From: an uncultured Eubacterium sp.
Lineage (GTDB): Bacteria; Bacillota; Clostridia; Lachnospirales; Lachnospiraceae
NCBI GenBank assembly: GCA_958446835.1
Contig: CAUCXT010000001.1
Coordinates: 1 to 64,000 of the forward strand
DNA length: 64,000 nucleotides
Direction of reading: 5' to 3'
Part shown: piece by piece, positions 60,865 to 64,000 of the stretch
How positions within the stretch are numbered: the first letter of the stretch is position 1
Layout of the letters: every line of letters starts with the position of its first letter
Made by a program: the position numbers and the translations under genes
The notes under the pieces: model-generated
The model's database searches: none
What the model saw: only the letters and a program-made list of their open reading frames with translations
What the model was told of the DNA's origin: nothing

Positions 60865-62998
60865 ACATGCTCGTACTCGAAAGCTTAATTCCGTCCTTTC
60901 CCTTCTGGACAACCACGACGGAGTCACCATCTTTCAGTGTGATTCCGTCAACTAAGAGCATGTCGTCGCTGACAAAAATCGTGTCCGCATACTCTCCGTT
61001 TACCATCACATAGCTGAATTTCGTGAAGTTCTCTCCGGTGACAACGAAATTATTATCTGAATTGCTCACCTTTTTTATTGTAATGCTCTTATGTCCCATC
61101 TGAAGATTGGTAGGTGAATACGGCAGCTCACCGCCATAGACATCCTTATCTCCGTACAGGATATCGTATTCAAGCACCCTAAGCCCCTCTAGATAGTCCT
61201 CATAGTCCTCCGAATGTCTCAATGTACTGTGATATTTAGATATGGCGCCGCCGGTCATTCCAAGCATGTCCATCACATGGCTTGTGAGCTGGAAGGCCTC
61301 TATATCCTCATCCACCTTCTCAAGGTCGATATTATTCCATATAACATACTGCGTTGTGTATGTATTACCGCCCTCAAGCTCATCATCCGTTATGTCAAAT
61401 GCCGGCAGATGATCACCATACATCACAAGCACTGTAGGCTCATTAAGTCCCTTAAGCGCATATATAAGATTTCTTACGAACTTATCCATATCATGTATCT
61501 GATTGATATAATATGTGAAAGGTCTCTTAAACTCTTCTATCGCTTCACCCTCGGCTGTTATATCCTCTTCCTTTATCTCATAGTCCGCCGGATAATCTCC
61601 ATGCCCCTGCACCGATATCGTATAGATGAAATCCCTGCCCTCTGAGCCTGTGAGAATCTCCATAATCTGTGAGATGAGCACATTATCCTTTGCCCAGCCT
61701 ATCTCATTCGTCTCCACATTATTCATGTATTCCAGAGAAGTAAAGGTCTCAAAGCCTAACTGGGAAAATACTGTATTTCTGTCATAGAATGTACCATCGT
61801 TGTCGTGAAGTGCATTCGTGGTATAGCCATACTGCTTTAGGTCATAGCATATAGAGTCACATGCGCTGTGTGAAAGCACCGTCTTATACGGATACTCGCC
61901 CGGACCAAAATCATCAAGATTCATACCCGAAATAACCTCGAACTCCGTATTTGCAGTACCTGCCCCGACGGATGGCACCGAAAGAAATCCGGACGGATAA
62001 CTCTTGTACAGCCATTCAAGCTTCGGAAGCACTGTGCCGCTGAACTCAACATCCTTCAACAACTGAGGGTCGAACAATGACTCCAACTGCAGGAAGATGA
62101 TATTAGGGCGATCCTTAGTTGCCTTATTGATATTCTCCTGCCCGGCATCATCGGTTTCCTTTACAGCCACGGATTCGTCTGATGAATCAGAATTTTCCAC
62201 GGCTCCGCTCTCAGCTTCCGACGCCTGCTCCCGCGATTCTTCCTCAAGCAAGCCATCGCGTTCACTTCTGTACTCATCGCGCTCGCTCTCAAGCTCATCC
62301 ATTCTGGCAAGTATCTCCTTGATGGTGTTCTCGTTATACTCCTTCGGCTTGTCTATTCCACTGTTGAAAAGACTGTTCGAAAAGCAATATGCGAATCCAT
62401 ACTCATTATACGCATTTCCGATGTTTCCGAAGTTGCGCGCGAACACACCCACGGACACACCGATCCTTGTTGTTCCCCATACAACGAACCAGAATGTTAA
62501 AATAACTACAAGCACACGGAAATAATTGATTTTTTCCTTGTACTTCGGAGCCTTGAACCACCATACAACCATCGAAATAATAAAAATTACTGCCAGAACT
62601 ATTATAAGCACTATCTGTACCCCGGTAAGATACACAGGTGCCACATTAAGTGCATATTTAAGTAATCTGAAATCTTGTGCGGTAAACGGAGTGTGCCTGA
62701 AGCCCGTCACTACAAAATTGACTATTCCGCCTATAATCCATATTCCACATATCAGTGTCACCATGAACACTTTCCTGTGCATCAGTCCCACGAATGACAG
62801 TGTAAAAAGAATAAGCATCACACCGTACAGAAAGCACAGCGGATTAGTCGCTGCGAACTTAAAGCCCTCTGCGACAGAACGTCTGCAAAACATCTCAACT
62901 ATCAGATTGACAACAATTGCCAGTAAGATAAATCTTACCGGCAAGCTTGTTTTGTGTAATTTAATTTTCTGTAATAAATTATTAATTTTCTCTTTCAT
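60842..62998 (-). CDS. LtaS/alkaline-phosphatase-superfamily membrane sulfatase-like enzyme
   Basis: A 718-residue protein. Five membrane helices in residues 20-185, an acidic linker (about 245-295: SERDGLLEEESREQASEAESG, quoted in part) and an extracellular sulfatase domain: IIFLQLESLFDP (metal Glu), nucleophile Thr in PSVGAGTANTEF, LMYGDHLPAFD and a C-terminal beta domain of about 90 residues. The family polymerises glycerol phosphate onto lipoteichoic acid or transfers phosphate groups to surface sugars. It ends in the opposite frame of the DUF6062 gene. The ATG has no strong GGAGG but a purine-rich site. Confidence 0.9.
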   Translation of the reverse strand: MKEKINNLLQKIKLHKTSLPVRFILLAIVVNLIVEMFCRRSVAEGFKFAATNPLCFLYGVMLILFTLSFVGLMHRKVFMVTLICGIWIIGGIVNFVVTGFRHTPFTAQDFRLLKYALNVAPVYLTGVQIVLIIVLAVIFIISMVVWWFKAPKYKEKINYFRVLVVILTFWFVVWGTTRIGVSVGVFARNFGNIGNAYNEYGFAYCFSNSLFNSGIDKPKEYNENTIKEILARMDELESERDEYRSERDGLLEEESREQASEAESGAVENSDSSDESVAVKETDDAGQENINKATKDRPNIIFLQLESLFDPQLLKDVEFSGTVLPKLEWLYKSYPSGFLSVPSVGAGTANTEFEVISGMNLDDFGPGEYPYKTVLSHSACDSICYDLKQYGYTTNALHDNDGTFYDRNTVFSQLGFETFTSLEYMNNVETNEIGWAKDNVLISQIMEILTGSEGRDFIYTISVQGHGDYPADYEIKEEDITAEGEAIEEFKRPFTYYINQIHDMDKFVRNLIYALKGLNEPTVLVMYGDHLPAFDITDDELEGGNTYTTQYVIWNNIDLEKVDEDIEAFQLTSHVMDMLGMTGGAISKYHSTLRHSEDYEDYLEGLRVLEYDILYGDKDVYGGELPYSPTNLQMGHKSITIKKVSNSDNNFVVTGENFTKFSYVMVNGEYADTIFVSDDMLLVDGITLKDGDSVVVVQKGKDGIKLSSTSMFIFRSHQ

Positions 62999-63012
62999 AG
63001 CTATAATATATT

Positions 63013-63858
63013 CTATTTTGTTTTAAGTGACTCCTTAAGGTCTCTCGCTTTATCCTTAATCTTAGGATTAGCAGTCTTGGATACAAGAATTCTTGATACA
63101 ATTCTTGAAGCCTCATCAATCTTGCCTATCTGCTTTGCAAGGTTAGCCATAAGATAATCCAAGGTTGTCTCGTCCATACCGCAAATCGGGAAGTTCTCCT
63201 TAGAAACGCTCATCATGAAGCCTTCATACGCATTAGCGAGCATCTCCTTTTCAGCGTTAGCGCACTCTTCCTTCTTTTTAGCATAATCAGCCTCCTCAGG
63301 CTTAAGATTCTCGGCTTTACCTCTGTACAGCCACGCAAGCTTAAGACATGTATATGCCCTCTCACTTACCTTAGCCTTCTTGACAACTGTATTTAATAGC
63401 GCCAGCTTATATCTTGTTATTGCATCATCATAGGTATATGTGTCACCTGTAGGTGCAAGTCCCTTAAAATTAACAGAAATATTGTCATGTATAAGCTTAG
63501 CCTGATGTGTTGTCATATAGCTGAAGAATCGGCTGAGTGCCCCATATCCACAATGAGGACACACTATAACATCGTACTTGACAGAGTCTATTCCCTGATA
63601 CTTAGGACGCAAATCAGGATCAGAACCAATCAGGTGAGGCTTACCTGTCTTAACCGTCTTTATCTTAAACTCATTATCGCACACAGGGCACTGTACCTTC
63701 TTATCAAAGAGAAAATCCACCTCATTATACTGTGGTGTACCTGTTGCTGCACCCTGCTGCTTAGCATTTTTCTTCTTTTCGTCTTCGTCATCAAATATAT
63801 TAACATTTGACAGACCGCCAAAACCTACCGAAGAAAGATCAGAAAAAATTCCAGCCAT
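63013..63858 (-). CDS. DUF2225 protein
   Basis: A 281-residue cytoplasmic protein with a low-complexity acidic N-terminus (DDEDEKKKNAKQQG) and a DUF2225 domain: CPVCDNEFK (about 57) and CPHCGYGALSRFF (about 97), two knuckles of a probable zinc ribbon, then helical TPR-like repeats to the C-terminus (AWLYRGKAENLKPEEADYAKK). Family members occur across Firmicutes, with no known activity. It sits 14 bases before the LtaS start in the same orientation, so the two are probably one operon. Confidence 0.85.
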   Translation of the reverse strand: MAGIFSDLSSVGFGGLSNVNIFDDEDEKKKNAKQQGAATGTPQYNEVDFLFDKKVQCPVCDNEFKIKTVKTGKPHLIGSDPDLRPKYQGIDSVKYDVIVCPHCGYGALSRFFSYMTTHQAKLIHDNISVNFKGLAPTGDTYTYDDAITRYKLALLNTVVKKAKVSERAYTCLKLAWLYRGKAENLKPEEADYAKKKEECANAEKEMLANAYEGFMMSVSKENFPICGMDETTLDYLMANLAKQIGKIDEASRIVSRILVSKTANPKIKDKARDLKESLKTK

Positions 63859-63894
63859 TATACTGCCTTCCTTTCAATTTATTGTTTTGTATGA

Positions 63895-64000
63895 TTAATT
63901 AAGTTTGAATGAACTCTTAAGTGACACAATCCTGTTAAATACAAGATGTTCACTGTCGATAGGCTGTCCATCCCTTCCATCGACACAGAAGAATCCATTA
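63895..64000 (-). CDS. glnS: Glutaminyl-tRNA synthetase, C-terminal end (partial)
   Basis: The last 34 codons of a frame that enters from the right window edge; the stop is TAA at 63897-63895. The ending NGFFCVDGRDG and VFNRIVSLKSSF match the C-terminus of class I GlnRS (GYFCVD..., VFNRTVxLRDxW). Confidence is limited by the short length; the upstream catalytic part is outside the window. Confidence 0.7.
   Translation of the reverse strand, partial: NGFFCVDGRDGQPIDSEHLVFNRIVSLKSSFKLN

Noticed and set aside
1..64000. tRNA, rRNA, known riboswitches and intact transposases
   Set aside because: None was recognised on either strand; a covariance search could still find small RNAs I cannot see.

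Overview
The window reads as a chromosome segment of an anaerobic, low-to-moderate GC Gram-positive of the Lachnospiraceae type (Butyrivibrio / Roseburia / Agathobacter / Lachnospira relatives). The basis is strong GGAGG ribosome sites, YesM/YesN plus CUT1 sugar transport, surface glycosidases with Big2 domains and a C-terminal membrane tail, an autonomous glycyl-radical protein, a CIRCE-controlled groESL operon, and many gene families (DUF3887, DUF6062, DUF6171, YesL) common in that family. I saw no rRNA, tRNA, CRISPR array or intact transposase. The species cannot be fixed from sequence reading alone.

Layout. 1-3 kb: a Ser/Thr phosphorylation module (receptor kinase with an extracellular solute-binding-like domain, FHA protein, PP2C phosphatase). 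3.1-7.4 kb: an XRE regulator and a four-gene HPK10/LytTR cassette in which the phospho-acceptor His and the ATPase domains lie on different proteins. 7.5-17.2 kb: a nuclease-fold/winged-helix protein without an AUG start, a GlgX-like protein that has lost the GH13 active site, two ABC-F ATPases, a GPH sugar symporter, an HD protein and a PHP phosphoesterase.

17.2-33.4 kb: a polysaccharide-utilisation locus made of YesN, a membrane-anchored GH5 endoglucanase, YesL, a binding lipoprotein, two CUT1 permeases, a repeat-containing surface binding protein, YesM and an alpha-xylosidase-like GH31. GH5 plus GH31, with the nearby GH3, second GH5 and CE2 esterase (36-43 kb), points to xyloglucan or substituted beta-glucan. 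The same 15-base box lies about 97 bp upstream of both the transporter and the surface-protein starts. 33.4-36 kb: an ECF sigma/anti-sigma pair whose sigma gene is frameshifted in an A7 run, next to a 0.3-kb MITE-like element that recurs, shortened, at 59.8 kb.

36-45 kb: GH3, a GreA-like factor, lipoprotein GH5, glycyl-radical protein, Crp/Fnr regulator, DUF3887, CE2 esterase and MATE exporter. 45-54 kb is the most unusual part: a protein with an Asp/Tyr/Trp tail, a lipoprotein with YD-like segments, a YD-repeat/SleB cell-wall hydrolase, a 51-bp palindrome, a small secreted-type peptide, and a large HTH/helical-repeat regulator that fits an RRNPP-like peptide-sensing design. Behind it lie two fused ABC-exporter remnants and a small ferredoxin whose first codons and promoter are a copy of the regulator's own. 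54-64 kb is mostly housekeeping: HAD phosphatase, GroEL/ES with CIRCE, an Ogg-type glycosylase, a MocR regulator, DUF6062, an LtaS-type enzyme, DUF2225 and the 3' end of a probable glnS.
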